Program-made: the position numbers and the translations under genes
The notes under the pieces: generated by a model
What the model was told of the DNA's origin: nothing
Seen by the model: only the letters and a program-made list of their open reading frames with translations
Databases searched by the model: none
Assembly (NCBI RefSeq): GCF_000340215.1
Contig: NW_006921539.1
Coordinates: 2,490,507 to 2,554,506, forward strand
Source of the DNA: Pseudocercospora fijiensis CIRAD86
Lineage: Eukaryota > Ascomycota > Dothideomycetes > Mycosphaerellales > Mycosphaerellaceae
Direction of reading: 5' to 3'
DNA length: 64,000 nt
Part shown: one piece after another, positions 9,898 to 21,144 of the stretch
Layout of the letters: each line of letters begins with the position of its first letter
Position numbering within the stretch: position 1 is the stretch's first letter

Positions 9898-12208
9898 ATG
9901 GCCAATACATCTGCGCGGATCGACTTCTTGGCGTATGCGTCGGATGAAGATTGCAAGACGACCGAGGCGTTGCTGCGCATTCGCGCGCAGGCCTCCAAGC
10001 AGAGCAGTGTGAAGCGGGAGGAAGAGTATGAAGTCGCTGAGGATGCCGACCTCCTCCCCACGCTGGAACGACTCCGAAGAGCCTTCCCGAGCGCCGACAA
10101 GAGACTTCGCGGCGAAACCTTGCGCACCATCCACGACCTCCTGAATTGCGACTGTGTGCTCTGCAGCCCGCAACGCGACGCCCTGAACAATGCCCGGCGC
10201 GAGAGAGAGCTGCCGGCCGAGATTGTGGACAGCAGTGACAAGCTGAAGGCCTTCTCGGCCCTGGCCTTGTCCGGCTGCCTGTTCGCCACCCGCGAGTTCC
10301 TTCGGAGCAACGCCGACGATGTCGATGACTTCTCCAAGCTGGTGCGGCGGAGTGCGGGCCAGCACATTCGATCTCGCCTGTTCCGCTTTGTCGACACCCG
10401 CCGTACAACGTGCGAAGAATGCACCCACGATGCACCGCCAAGCATCCCATTCGCTGAACTGTGCCTGCAATGCGCAGCCAACAGATTTCGAGAGAGCATC
10501 CGCCCAAAAGTGCAGCTGATGAAGGTCGTGACTCTGAACGTGGCACAGGATGACCTCGACGAGTTCTATGGAAATGTCAACTTGCCCATCACCCAGGAAC
10601 ATCACATCCTCGAGGGACAGAGCAGAGCCTCGCTCAAGTTTTCCCGGTGCACTTTTGAGCCAGGCTACTGCGAACTGCTGGTATGTTGCCCAGCCTTCCC
10701 AGCTTCTGCCTCCCGCTTACGCATAGCAGGAGAATGACCTGTTCCGCAAACGATACAAGTTCAGGCACGATTCAGACGGAGCCAAGATGCGAGATGCCGA
10801 GAATGAAGCCAAACTGGCTTTGCTCCTGCGCAATCGGAACACTCCAGGCATTGCCAAAATCCTCATGGCATTCGTCGAGCATCGAGAGCCAGATCTAGCT
10901 TTTACCTTCGTGAATTTGGTCTTCAGACGGGAACAATACAGTCTGAAGGACTACTTCCGAGAGTCCAGTCTCTCAGATCATCTCGCCACATTTTCCACGC
11001 ACAATGAGAATTTGGTCCTGCTCGAACATGGGCTCTGGAAATCCTTGCTGGATATCGTGGAGGCTGCGGCTAGCATACATGACGTCGCCGATACCACAAC
11101 AACGAACTCGAAAGCCGTTGGCCAGCGGCGCATGTTGGGCCATCTGGACATCAAACCGGCCAATATCTTGATCACCAGAAGCAAGAGTCTTCTTTTGACT
11201 GACTTTGGCCAGGCTGCCAGGAGGACCATAGGTACCAACGACTATGCTCCACCGGAATCTGCCGCAGGCAGCAGCATTGATATGGCAGACAAGTATGACA
11301 TCTGGTCGTTGGCTTGTTTGTTGACTGAGGCACTTGTCTTTATCAAGGCAGAAGCCGAGCTAGGTCAAGGAAACGGGCCTAGAGCGATCCAGAACTTCTA
11401 CTCTGCTCGTCTCCACCACACCACGCACAACCAATCTGCCGCGTTTTGGATAAATCGAGGCTCGCGAGATGCCCCGGATCAAAACATCAGAAGCTCAGTC
11501 CTTTCAGAGCTAGCTGGGCTGGAAAACATTCGACATCCGCAGACGCAACGCGTTGTTCGCCAGATACGGCGCATGCTCAACATTGATCCGCACCAACGGC
11601 CCAACGCAAGCGCATGCCAGAAGCATTTCAAGACTGGCGTAGGACGAGAGATCTTTCGAAACCCCGGTGATATCTCAATAGAGCCTCAGCTTGAGCATTG
11701 GAAAACATCCTTCACCACACGTGTTCACCATGACCCGATCCCTTGCCGCCTGTTCCTTCATCAAATCCCTCCAGACGAGCTCGATCTTACTTTAGAGTGT
11801 GATGGCGACCCAATGTATCTGCGGCCTGGAATTGCACGACTGGCAGAGGCCGTCTTCGAACCCTTGTCATTCTACCCCCAATCCGATGAGACGGCACTGA
11901 AGATACAGAAGTGCAGCGTCTCGAGATTGCTCCGTGGAATCACTCTTCATTTCCTGGAGCCTGTGAAGTTTTTCGAATTCATGACTCTCTTGACGAGTCA
12001 AAAGCTTTTGCCAGATGTGAGGAGAGACGCTTCATGCAAAGGTGCTCGCATGAGGTTCACAAAATGTGAGCTTGCGCCACGGAAATGGAACTCTAGCTTG
12101 AAAGCCTTTAGCGACAAGCAAGTGCTCGTGAACGGGGCTGTGCAGATCTGGGAATGTTTAAGCGAACGTGAATACAAGGTCGGCTTGCATCCACTCTTTA
12201 TGGCTTGA
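9898..12208 (+). CDS. Divergent Ser/Thr protein kinase-like protein
   Basis: Two exons, 9898-10680 and 10730-12208, joined by a 49-nt intron (GTATGT...GCAG, phase 0) to give about 753 residues. The first 200 residues are unlike known domains and hold Cys clusters (LLNCDCVLCS; CEEC...CLQC). The kinase core lies in the second exon: catalytic loop HLDIKPANIL near residue 399 (HxD with Leu replacing Arg), DFGQAA near 419, the APPES form of the APE motif near 434 and DKYDIWSLACLL. The N-lobe Lys region is poorly conserved. HLD kinases of this kind are common in expanded fungal families. Key catalytic Asp, Lys and DFG are present, so activity is plausible; the pathway is unknown. Confidence 0.75.
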
Positions 12209-12218
12209 TTGCACACTC

Positions 12219-12888
12219 ATGCATAGCAGGATCGATACTGCCGCGAGTCGGGACCAGGTGCTGATTCCTCAGACCCTACAGGACGATCGCGAGAATCCTC
12301 GGTGAGTGACTCCCGCGCGTGCAAGACACAGTTCTACCGAAAGGAGACCGTAGTGCTGGACGCAGCAACATCGTCTGAACTTTCAAGTTGAAGCGCTCTA
12401 CACCTGAAACGCTGCTGACTATCGATCATGTATAGGTTGTCAGCCGCGAACATATCGTCGGACGCGTACCTGACTCTGAGAGAAGAAAATACAAGATGGC
12501 GCTCTTTGGATACGAGCAGAAATCCAATTCCCGGGCTTGCGTTATTGTTGATGGTGAGTGCGCTTTCGACAAAATTCTCGACATGACTGACAAGCAGAAC
12601 CCGCTAGTTGGAACAAATAGCTTCACGCTCACAACGTCGGCACCAACGCTGACACTCACGAGAGCATCAGACCGCGTTTTTCAAGCCGTCGTATATGGCC
12701 CCCACCGCGAAGGCTATCCTGCTTTCCCCTGCTCGCCCGATATCATTGATCAGCACTTTCGAGATGAAAAGCGATATACCAAGCTTGCGTCTCTACAGCT
12801 GACCATGCATAAAATATCAGATACTTCAGGTACGCCACACAAGCATGTTTCGATCTTGATGGCTGCTGATGGGTCCAGATTTCGATAG
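12219..12888 (+). CDS. Hypothetical protein, 3 exons (tentative model)
   Basis: Splice-guided model: exons 12219-12301, 12436-12553 and 12598-12888. Introns are 134 nt (GTGAGT...TATAG) and 44 nt (GTGAGT...GCAG with a TGACTGAC branch). Frames join to about 163 residues without stops. No domain is recognised. The start lies only 10 bases after the kinase stop, so these exons could instead be a 3' extension of that locus. The internal ATG at 12496 gives a 130-residue frame in the other reading of exon 2, but that frame ignores the good intron. Confidence 0.35.
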
Positions 12889-13061
12889 TTATACCGAGCT
12901 ACAGCGTATTGTTGCGAGAATTTGTGGTTCGGATTGATCCAGCATTCGATGATACCCAACTTACTTGTGGGAGGGTTGAGATTTGATGGAAGTACAGCAC
13001 ATAGATCAGCAACCTGCTTCAGCAAGCGGCACCCGTATCGTTGCTGACCAAACGATCCTGA

Positions 13062-13918
13062 CTACAAGAGCGCCTTTCCATCTCCAACTCGTCTCAGAAA
13101 TGTTGCGATAGCTTCTAGAAAAGCATCCGGCTGGTCAATATTCACAGCATGACCAGCATTCGGCACAACCACTTTCTCAGCACCAGGTATCTTCTTCGTC
13201 ATATACTCGCTCGCTGCCAGGAATGGTTTATCATCCGCGCCAACGACGATCAGACTCGGCACTCTAATACCGCTCAAAGAGTCAATCACTCTCGCATCCC
13301 TCTGCGCCAACATGCCTTTCGCAGCAAGCGCCAATCCTTTAGCATTACGATGAGCGACCCGACTGCGCTCCGGACTCTGCTGCAGCAAGATCTCAAGCCC
13401 TTGAGTCTCGAATTGCGAAGCTGTCTTATGAGCAGACTCGTTCCACGAATCTCGCGCAGCATCGGACTTGAAACCCGGGCCGGTATCGATGATGAGCAAT
13501 GCGCCGACACGCTCGGGATGCATGAGGTAGAAAGCCATCGACATATAGCCTCCGAGACTGAGACCTCCAACTATGGCTTTGGTTCCAGCTCCGACGGTTT
13601 CATCGAGGATGGCGCCCATGTCCGCGACGGTGTGCGCTTCGCTATAGGCTTGCGGGTCGGATGGGTAGTCGCTCTGGCCATGACCTCGCATGTCCCTGGC
13701 CGGGCATTAATACACACGCATATCGATGAAGTGGGGGGTTTTTCGAGTGTGTCTTGGTACCAGATTATTAATCTCAAATCCTTGGACAATGCCTCTACTT
13801 GGCCGTGCCACATCGCTGATGTGGAAGAGTAGCCATGTGTGAGGATCAGAGGTCTTGCGCCGGGACTACCGTAGACTTCGTAATAGATGTGTACGCCGTG
13901 TCTATTCAACAGCGGCAT
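13062..13918 (-). CDS. Alpha/beta hydrolase
   Basis: Two exons, 13918-13761 and 13695-13062, with a 65-nt intron (GTACCA...GCCAG) that rebuilds the strand-4 motif WDMRGHGQSD. The product is 263 residues, normal for a compact hydrolase. Oxyanion motif HGYSS is near residue 29. Nucleophile elbow GLSLGG has Ser at 99. The acid is probably Asp207/208 in VVGADDKPF. The catalytic His is 235 in NAGHAVNIDQPDAF. All three triad positions are present. The reaction is unassigned; it is closest in style to esterase/lactonase or C-C hydrolase relatives (MhpC/PcaD-like). Confidence 0.82.
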
Positions 13919-14516
13919 TTTGACTGGCTTCGATGAGGTTGGAAGGGTAATGGATGTGGATAGACAGATTTCAAGTGGAGTGGATGTCGAAGTCATCCTG
14001 TGCCTCGGCAAATGGAGGTGGTACGGTAGACGAGCTTCCTTCACTTTGTCTTTAGTATCCCGTACGCGATACAAGACTAGCGAAAGCCATCGACAACGAA
14101 GACACCATGGATTGGGGAGCAATACAGTCATTGATGAACCGGAACATTCTTTGGGATGCATCCATTCTCCAGCACTGGTTCCCAGCATAACCAGGTAGCT
14201 CCAATACTGAATCAATGACAACACTGCCATCATTTCCCAGCCTCACACCCTCGCTCTACCACATGCCAAAGTAGCTCTACCAGTGAGCAGCTCATAGTAG
14301 CACTATATATCGATTTCTTCGGGGCCCAACGTTCTTCCCGGCGACAGTGGCGGGTAGCAAACTGCTCAAATACCTTCAGCAGCTTGTCGGTAGTCCCATT
14401 CTCAATCTCCTCCATCTCCCCCAAAAACTTTGTCATTGATCACAAATGCCACGTCCTTTTGCCTGCAACATTTCCCAAGTTCTCCCTTCCAGCTCGTCAT
14501 TGAGCAAAGCCTTATT
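13919..14516. other. Intergenic and possible decayed 3' end of the neighbouring pseudogene
   Basis: Minus-strand frames at 14230-14436 (KLLKVFEQFATRH) and 14402-14519 look like frameshifted continuation of the pseudogene upstream of them (14517-15180). Nothing else is supported. Confidence 0.3.
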
Positions 14517-15180
14517 CTAGCCGTCCGCTTGCGAACGCTCAGCAGGACCGTTCTCGATGGGCAACTCGACCCCAGGTCCTCGAATTCCACAACAAGGACC
14601 GTGGCGTAAGTGCTTCGCTGCAAGGTCGCCGATTTTTGACGACCACTCTGCTGTCCGCCCGATGGAGTCCATGCTGAGATCTAGCACTCCGATGCCGGCG
14701 ATGAATGTATTGCTGGCATAGAACGGGCTCGACGCGTCTTCTCGAATCTGGCGACAGACCTGGATCAGTGGTGGCAGTTTGAAACGAGGTGCGTGCTGAA
14801 TTCTTCGCCATGGTTTGGTGGAGAAGACTGAATACACCTGCTACTTCTGGCCCTCGTTGATGTCGTAGAAGTCGAGGTGCTTCGATGTCGTTTGCGTTTC
14901 GTCCAGCGGCGTGACCATGCCCCAGATCTCATTGTGGTAACTTGAGAAGCGGAAGCTCCTGGTTGGCAGTCTCGCGTCGCAGTCGCGTGCGCTCAGTGAT
15001 CTTGCGTCGAGGCATTTGCGATGCTTCTAGTCGCTGTGCAACTCGAACTGGTAGTAGGCGACAATGCCATGGTGAGTAGGGCTATAGCCTAGCGATGAAG
15101 CATCATTTCGGAGATGCGCATTAGATATGAGCTGCCAGCGATGTTCGAAGGTCGAATTTGAGATACAGGAAGGAGCTAAT
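14517..15180 (-). pseudogene. F-box/2EXR-like gene killed by two TAG stops
   Basis: A single minus-strand frame reads as coding for over 200 codons but contains TAG at 15027-15029 and 14841-14843, 186 bases apart in the same frame. Recognisable family parts are LPTRSFRFSSYHNEIWGMV and PPLIQVCRQIREDASSPFY, the second being the signature of fungal F-box/2EXR-like proteins (CRQIR.EA.PIFY). A third stop at 14517 ends the frame in a low-complexity tail. The gene at 16096 belongs to the same broad group. Both stops could come from CAG by a C-to-T change, as in RIP, but the surrounding DNA is not heavily mutated. Confidence 0.65.
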
Positions 15181-16095
15181 GTTTAAGTTTAGGCAACACA
15201 TGAATGCCAAGCTTGGAGGAGGATGGGAGCTTTGACCCAGTCTCCGCTCAGACGCTCCTTCCTCATACTGGGGAAGCTACGCTCTAGCGGGGCGTCCAAC
15301 GATGATTTAGTAGAAATTACAGATTTCGGGCATCGCAAGCTACTCTTAATAGTATAATAAACGACCTCTTCCAGTTACTATCCCCTATATAATGTCAAAT
15401 ATATAAAAAGAATTGAGGTGGGACCGGAGCGAAGTGTAGTCCTTTTCGCCGTGGCGGCTAGTTCACGTTCACGTTCACGTTTCATGAGCGGCACTGCCCT
15501 TGATCTGGTCCTTGTGGAAAGAGGCAAAGATGCTCCGAATTCGATATCTTCTCCAGCTTCATCTTACGGATCAAGCAGCGTGACAAGCTCGGTGGCGGCA
15601 AGGGTGGCGGCAGGGGTGGCCACTCCTCTCCATGAGCTGTGAGACTTTCTCTTTTCAGTATATTGCTTGATTTTGCGATCTCCCAGTGTGATTGATGTCT
15701 TGGAGAGACGTTCTGTTTTCGGGCTGCAAGACCGATTCGCTCTTTGAGACACGACGTGCCCAGCCCTGATCCAGATTCTGATCCAGTGGGGGAGTTGTGC
15801 TTGTCCCGTGTGAGCCTTCTCACTTTCGAGCGAAGGGAAGTGAAGTGCTGTGACGTGATCGTTGTGTTTATGTTTATGCCAAGCTTGTTTGTTGTGAAGC
15901 CGTTTGCACATGCAACGCGTTTCGTCGAGCTTGTAACGCGTAGCTTCACTTTTGTTGCAAGCTCGCACTTTCCCTTTCCTGCCACTTGTTCCAACGTCTT
16001 CTCTTCTCGGTATCCCGCACTTAAAGCCGACCACTTCATTGTCTCCTTTCTCGGACTCGCAACAACAAAACAGCCCAAATGAGAAGACAAGCATA
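15181..16095. other. Intergenic with small AT-rich and hexamer repeats
   Basis: An AT-rich patch at 15340-15415 and a (TTCACG)n tract near 15464-15481 are present. Long open frames on both strands (15482-16256) have no recognised domains and overlap the 5' flank of the next gene. Confidence 0.35.
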
Positions 16096-17139
16096 ATGGG
16101 CCGCCATCGAACATCATACAGCTCCAGCACGATACCGCTGGATCCGACCATTTCCATCGCTTCAGTAGAGCATCTCCTAGTGGACGTCGACTTCTTCAAG
16201 CGCGCAAAAAAACCTGGCGGCGTCACCAAGCCCCAGCTATTCAAGAAGCACCGCAAATCGCGTCAGCTCAGTTTGCTCCAATCCTCGCACGTGTGGAAGA
16301 ACGGAAAGCGAGACGAGCAGGTGCTGCAAATGGAGGAATGGTTTCCCAGTGTCGCGCAGCCTTTGAGCGCGCCAGCATCCAATCCAAAGGCTCACAGCAA
16401 CACCAAATCCCCGAGCAACATCTCCATGCAGAGTCTGTCCCTGGGACAGCTTCCGCCAGTCTCTTTCAAGAATGACTGTCCTGAATCCGACATTGGCAAG
16501 TATTTTTACAAGCTACCTGGCGAACTCCGCAACCGCATCTACCGCCTTGCTGTCCTGCAGGAGACCAATACTGTTGAGGTCAGCACGAAACCGGAGACGT
16601 GTAGCCAGGGCGCCTGCACCCATACCAAGACTTCTTTCAATGTCCCGGGCATTGCCAACACTTGCCGCCAGATGCGCTGGGAGGTTATGCCGATATTCGT
16701 GGCTGAGAATCGCACCTGGGCATTCGACGCCGGTGTCGTCCACAATTGCTGCGTAGGCAATACTCTTCGAAGCCTAGGCGACTACGCAGATCTTATCCCA
16801 CAATTCGAGCTGGCAATCAACCGACCACTCTGGAACCGCGACAGCTTCACGGAATATGCGACATACCGCTTCACCCTCTTCCCGCCGAAGAATCATATTG
16901 CCAATAGCCAGTGGGATCTTGTGCAGGTCGAGAAAGAAGGTCGCGTAATCTGCGATTGCGCTCCGAGAAAGCTTCTAACAGCTATGAATGCCAACAGAGA
17001 ATCCGCTGGTAAAGCTGTCGTCGATTTTGTGGAGTCGGAGGAATGGGCAGATTTCGTGTGGAGAGTACGCAAGACAAAGCAGCAGCATGCGCATCTGTCG
17101 CGCTGCAAGAAGTGCGGCGAGGTTTTGTTCAACAATTGA
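16096..17139 (+). CDS. F-box/2EXR-like protein
   Basis: A single exon of 347 residues from ATG 16096 (context ATAATGG). The frame is open upstream to 15952, but that part reads like untranslated leader. A basic, Ser-rich N-terminus is followed by the family motif FYKLPGELRNRIYRLAVL near residue 138 and NTCRQMRWEVMPIFVAENRTW, the standard fungal F-box-like/2EXR arrangement. The C-terminus ends in CKKCGEVLFNN, and CSQGACTH occurs mid-protein, so a bound metal is possible. Proteins of this kind are numerous in Pezizomycotina and functionally undefined. Confidence 0.7.
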   Translation: MGRHRTSYSSSTIPLDPTISIASVEHLLVDVDFFKRAKKPGGVTKPQLFKKHRKSRQLSLLQSSHVWKNGKRDEQVLQMEEWFPSVAQPLSAPASNPKAHSNTKSPSNISMQSLSLGQLPPVSFKNDCPESDIGKYFYKLPGELRNRIYRLAVLQETNTVEVSTKPETCSQGACTHTKTSFNVPGIANTCRQMRWEVMPIFVAENRTWAFDAGVVHNCCVGNTLRSLGDYADLIPQFELAINRPLWNRDSFTEYATYRFTLFPPKNHIANSQWDLVQVEKEGRVICDCAPRKLLTAMNANRESAGKAVVDFVESEEWADFVWRVRKTKQQHAHLSRCKKCGEVLFNN

Positions 17140-18249
17140 TTCTGGTTGCAGTCCTGTTGTCTAGGCGCGGCCACGGCAGGCTCCTTGCAGAGAGCACTTT
17201 TGTTCCCCTTTGCCGACTTCGAAACGGCCTGGCATCGGACAAGGCGGGCGAAAGCAAGTGGAAGGGAGATTCTTGGTCGTGTCTGGCGTTTCGGAATTGT
17301 AGCACGCACGGCGCATCGCGCATCGTAAGTATGCGTCCGAGAGACAACTTCATCGCTCTAATAGGTTGGTCGACTTGGCAGCTTCGTGCAAAGCTGATGG
17401 CATACTGGAAATGAAAAGTAATTGGTCCTACATCATCGTACACAGCTCTTTCATATTGCCTCTCCTGCATCCTACATCGTCAGCATATTGCGGACCCATC
17501 CTCTGCCTCGGTCTCTATCGCATAGTCCTCCTTTCCAGCGCAAATGATCATGGGCCAAAAGCTACTGACAGCTCGCGTGCAGGACACATTTCCAGCTCTT
17601 TGCGCTCTGCCGTGCAGATACGCCGTCTCAATGTCGAAGTGAGCTTGTGATTGGAGTCCTACTCCGTCAAACATTCGGCGTACAGATCGTCCATCGGCGC
17701 TTCTCTCGATCGATGCGCGACACGGTCGACGCGTCACTGGATACAGTTCATGGTGCTTCAAGGTCTGGACGCTCGATACGAGGAAGTCTCCTTCAATAAA
17801 ATCATCATAAGCTATGCTCAGGTCCCAGTGTGTGTCGCCGATAAATCCACAGATGCTGCACGAATGCCACGAACCACAGTCACTGGAACCAAACTTGAAA
17901 GGCGAAGAGGAGAGAGATGTGATCAAACTCTAACCGGAGCTGATTCCGTATCCCCAAAATTGCTCCTACAACCCATCAGTCTTCAAGCCGAATCTGCAGC
18001 TCTCAACCTGTCTACAACTTTCTTCTCCTTTGCTGTTCACTCCCTATCACTCTCTTGCTCATAAAGAACTATTTAAAACACTTGTCTAGGATGAAAAGCT
18101 GGCTGACCAGGAACCATTACCTGCTGGGCCAAGGCCGACTGAGGTGGAGATGAATCCGGCCCCCACGCCGTAATTGAAGCCCAAATACGGGCCGTATTTG
18201 AGCTGTCATATACGCTACTGAATTCTCCACCCTCAACAACAGCCTCGTT
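17140..18249. other. Intergenic, no gene seen
   Basis: Open frames up to about 150 codons occur on both strands but show no domain, signal peptide or credible intron structure. Confidence 0.4.
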
Positions 18250-18349
18250 GCCGGGGTAGCTCAATCGGTAGAGCGTGTGGCTCTTATCTGGGTTCTCACA
18301 CCCAGAAAAGGACACCTCAAGGTCGTGGGTTCGAGCCCCACCTTCGGCT
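18250..18349 (+). tRNA. tRNA-Lys(CTT) with a 27-nt intron
   Basis: Acceptor stem GCCGGGG pairs with CTTCGGC (two G-U pairs). D arm is GCTC-AATCGGTA-GAGC. The anticodon loop CTCTTAA places anticodon CTT at 18283-18285. T arm is GTGGG-TTCGAGC-CCCAC, the variable loop is AGGTC and the discriminator is T at 18349. The intron occupies 18287-18313, after position 37 as usual, and folds into a hairpin (TCTGGGT/ACCCAGA). The anticodon stem TGTGG/CCTCA has a single U-U mismatch at its third pair. Internal A and B boxes are intact. Confidence 0.9.
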
Positions 18350-19629
18350 ATTCCTATAAAGCAAACTCAAGTCCTTACTGCCAAATCTTTTGTTGTTTGA
18401 TTGTAGGATCTTTATTTTTGGATGGTTTTAACCGAGTGGTTTATTGTCTTGGATCTTCATGGCCTTGGACAGGCTCAGACGGGACTAGTATCTTCTTTTG
18501 AGTATACAATGTGGTTTGAATATCCTATGACTAAATACATTGCAATAGAAATGACGAAGATAGAATGCTTTCTTCGTCTGGACCCACGTATTTCCTAGTT
18601 GGGCTAGACCGATCCCGCGTCACGACGTACACCTTCCGTATCCTGCTTCTCTCTTTGCTCTATTTACATTTTAACTGCTTACAAAACACTGCAGTACCAA
18701 TGCATACTCAAGGAGCAAGTCTATTTCGGACGGGCATTCTCATCTCCGTCACCATACCGATCTTAACTGGAGTTCGAGAAGCAACTTGAGATCGGGACGG
18801 ATCATGCGACTGTGAAAGCATCTGCAAGCCACATTCACAATCTCGCCGCGTTCGCTCTTTTCGACATCCAGCAGCGATGCGTATATGTGAATTTGTGGGC
18901 AACGACATGTTCTCGCGCTCGTTCTCGTTGCGATGCTGTGCGCTTTGCAACTTCGACATACTCAACATGGGCAAGGGACCCGTCCTGACACAGCGTCCTC
19001 ACATGTCTCCTACCCTCGGACCGGAGGCGCAATAAGGCTGGGAATCTCGATCCCCACTTGCTGTGCCACTTGTCTGCGGTGCTTGGCATGCTTTTTGTAT
19101 TGGCCAGTACGGTGACACGTTGTAGAGCCTCGACCAAGCCTCAGAAGACTATGCACGATCCTGTGATGAGGTTCCGCTCTGGCTTTGAGGAGCTACGCTC
19201 TCGATTCATCTTGGAAAAAGCCAGACGGCGGATACTGAACACTGAACAGCGCTCGGCACCCATGGCAATCTCATCTCACTGAATGGAAAAAGGGGAGAGA
19301 CCTCGGCCGTACCCTGGCAAAGGAGGAACCAGAATGTTATCTCTGTTCCAGCCCCTCATGGTCCGAACAAGTCCATCTTGCAAGCGGGACAAGGAACGCC
19401 AAAGGGATGTTGACTTCCGGAATCAGCTTTCCAGGTGCCGTTTTGAGACGCTGTAAGGCTCTTCCCTTATGTAAAGCAATACTCAAGCCGCCTACCAAAG
19501 GCCCTTTTAGGCACTGACTAGTATAAACTTCCAGCCTTACCGGTTGGTCGAGTGGGTCTCCTCCATAAGCAAGTGCTGGCGAGCCGCTTCTCTGATCCAT
19601 CGAGGACAATGGCACTCTCGACCTGGCCA
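18350..19629. other. Intergenic, no gene seen
   Basis: This lies between the tRNA and the secreted-protein gene. A 100-codon minus-strand frame near 18835-19137 and another at 19337-19660 have no supporting features. Confidence 0.4.
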
Positions 19630-19635
19630 TATAAG
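19630..19635 (+). promoter_or_regulatory. TATA box of secreted-protein gene
   Basis: TATAAG within CCATATAAGG, about 80 bases upstream of the ATG at 19711. Confidence 0.45.
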
Positions 19636-19710
19636 GACTTATACTTGACCCGTTCTTCACAGATCCTTGGAAATCTCGTCTAACAGACAGGGACTAGACA
19701 TTCATTCACC

Positions 19711-20758
19711 ATGAGGGCAGCGAGTCAAATCTTCTGCTCGTTTATGAGCTTGCTTCAATTCAGCATTGCATTATCACCGCAAGGCGAAGTGCTTGAGAAG
19801 CGTCACAATGCAGAGGTCTATAGCTACACGAGGATGGGCCCTGGTTATGTGCATAACGTTCAGACCTACCACATAACCTCTACAAGGCCTTGTACTACGA
19901 CATGGACGGCTTACGAGACAAAGACCAAGCACGGAAAGGGACAATCCGTGTTCACGACTACGACGACGACGACGAAAACGGTGACTGCCAAAACAGCGTC
20001 CACACCGACAATCCCAGCTTCGAAGGGCTTTATCCCCATTGATGAGTCTATTCCAGGTGCAAGCTACGACCCGGCTGCAAGTCTCGCGAAGAGAGAGGCT
20101 GTTCCTACAAGCCCTGCGCAGCCGCGGCGGCGACTGGGCCGGTCGGGGAAGTTCACACCCGCAAAAGGTCGACGTTGTACATTGGAAACAGGCCTCCAAG
20201 TGCTCAGTAGAGAAGGAAACCCATACAAAGACCAGCGTTGATTGCAAGAAGACAGTCACAAAAACAGCTACCGCGACATACACGAAGTATCGTTCGACAG
20301 CCTCACCAGTCTACGCCGCCTGCGCGACAAACAACATTGCCACCGCTTACAAAGGCCTACCGCTATTCGGCCTCGCGGCAGGACCGATCTCAGACCTTGA
20401 TGCCAACGTGAGCGGATACTCCTACAGTTATCCCGATGTTACGGAAAGCTACAGCTGCTGTGTCGCAGCCATCCTTTCCAGCCCTCCAGCTGCATTCTGG
20501 GGGCTTTCAGAGAGCATATCGGACACGACAGACAATGCTTGCATCGTCGTCAACTTGGATGGATGCACGGCTCCAAGGACGAACCCGTCCACCGCTGGCA
20601 TCAGCTTCGAGATTGAAACGTCAACAAATGGAAATGGGACTACGGATGATCGCGTTTACAGTGCTGGAAACGCTTACTGCGGCCAGTGGTTCCGAGGATG
20701 CGTGATTACGGATAATGGTACGCCTGATGGTGCTGAGACTTGCTATCCTCCGAAGTGA
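19711..20758 (+). CDS. Secreted Thr/Ser-rich protein with a frame break
   Basis: ATG 19711 (ACCATG) opens a frame with a signal peptide (MRAASQIFCSFMSLLQFSIA), a KR Kex2-type site, a Thr-rich segment with TTTTTTTKTVT and a second KR site. This frame ends at 20241. A different frame, overlapping from about 20112 to the stop at 20758, continues the same protein type: TKTSVDCKKTVTKTATATYT, then a Cys-containing domain (YAACATNNIATAYKGLPLFG; CGQWFRGCVITDNG). The two frames are joined either by a 55-nt intron with a poor donor (20057-20111, GTGCAA...CAAG) or by a +1 frameshift around 20100-20170. If the gene is whole, the product would be near 330 residues and extracellular or wall-associated. Confidence 0.6.
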
Positions 20759-21144
20759 GCTCGATGTCGTGGCACAGGCGACTCTGCTTTGTTGCTTGGA
20801 CAGTGCCCAGTTCGTGGCGGACAGAAGGGAGGTTCACCTCTCTGCAAGTTGCGGAGTTCCCGAAAGTCGCCGAGTATGTGTATCTCAATGCTTGTTATCC
20901 AAAGCTTTTCCTCGGTCTTGATCAAACTTCTTCTTGTCTCGTGTGCCCGAACTTGTCGTATTTCATATCCTTCTGCAGGCCATGGTTAATTGCTGGAGAT
21001 GACCTTTATCTAGACGAAACTGGAGGAAGTCGCATGTGATCGCCGCATGGGCGAACTCGTAAGATGGCTTTATTCGGGTCGAGACGACACTCGTATCACG
21101 ATGCAATGAATTAGATTATGCTTGGCAATATATGCATAATGCTA
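20759..21144. other. Intergenic between convergent genes
   Basis: These are the 3' flanks of the secreted-protein gene and the tyrosinase. No gene is supported. Confidence 0.4.

Noticed and set aside
9708..10605. Antisense reading frames of 260-275 codons opposite the kinase 5' exon
   Set aside because: They are mirror frames of GC-biased coding DNA and show no domain. The plus strand has the spliced kinase.
15952..16095. N-terminal extension of the 2EXR-like protein from 15952
   Set aside because: The extra 48 residues are low-complexity leader-like, and ATG 16096 has the better context.
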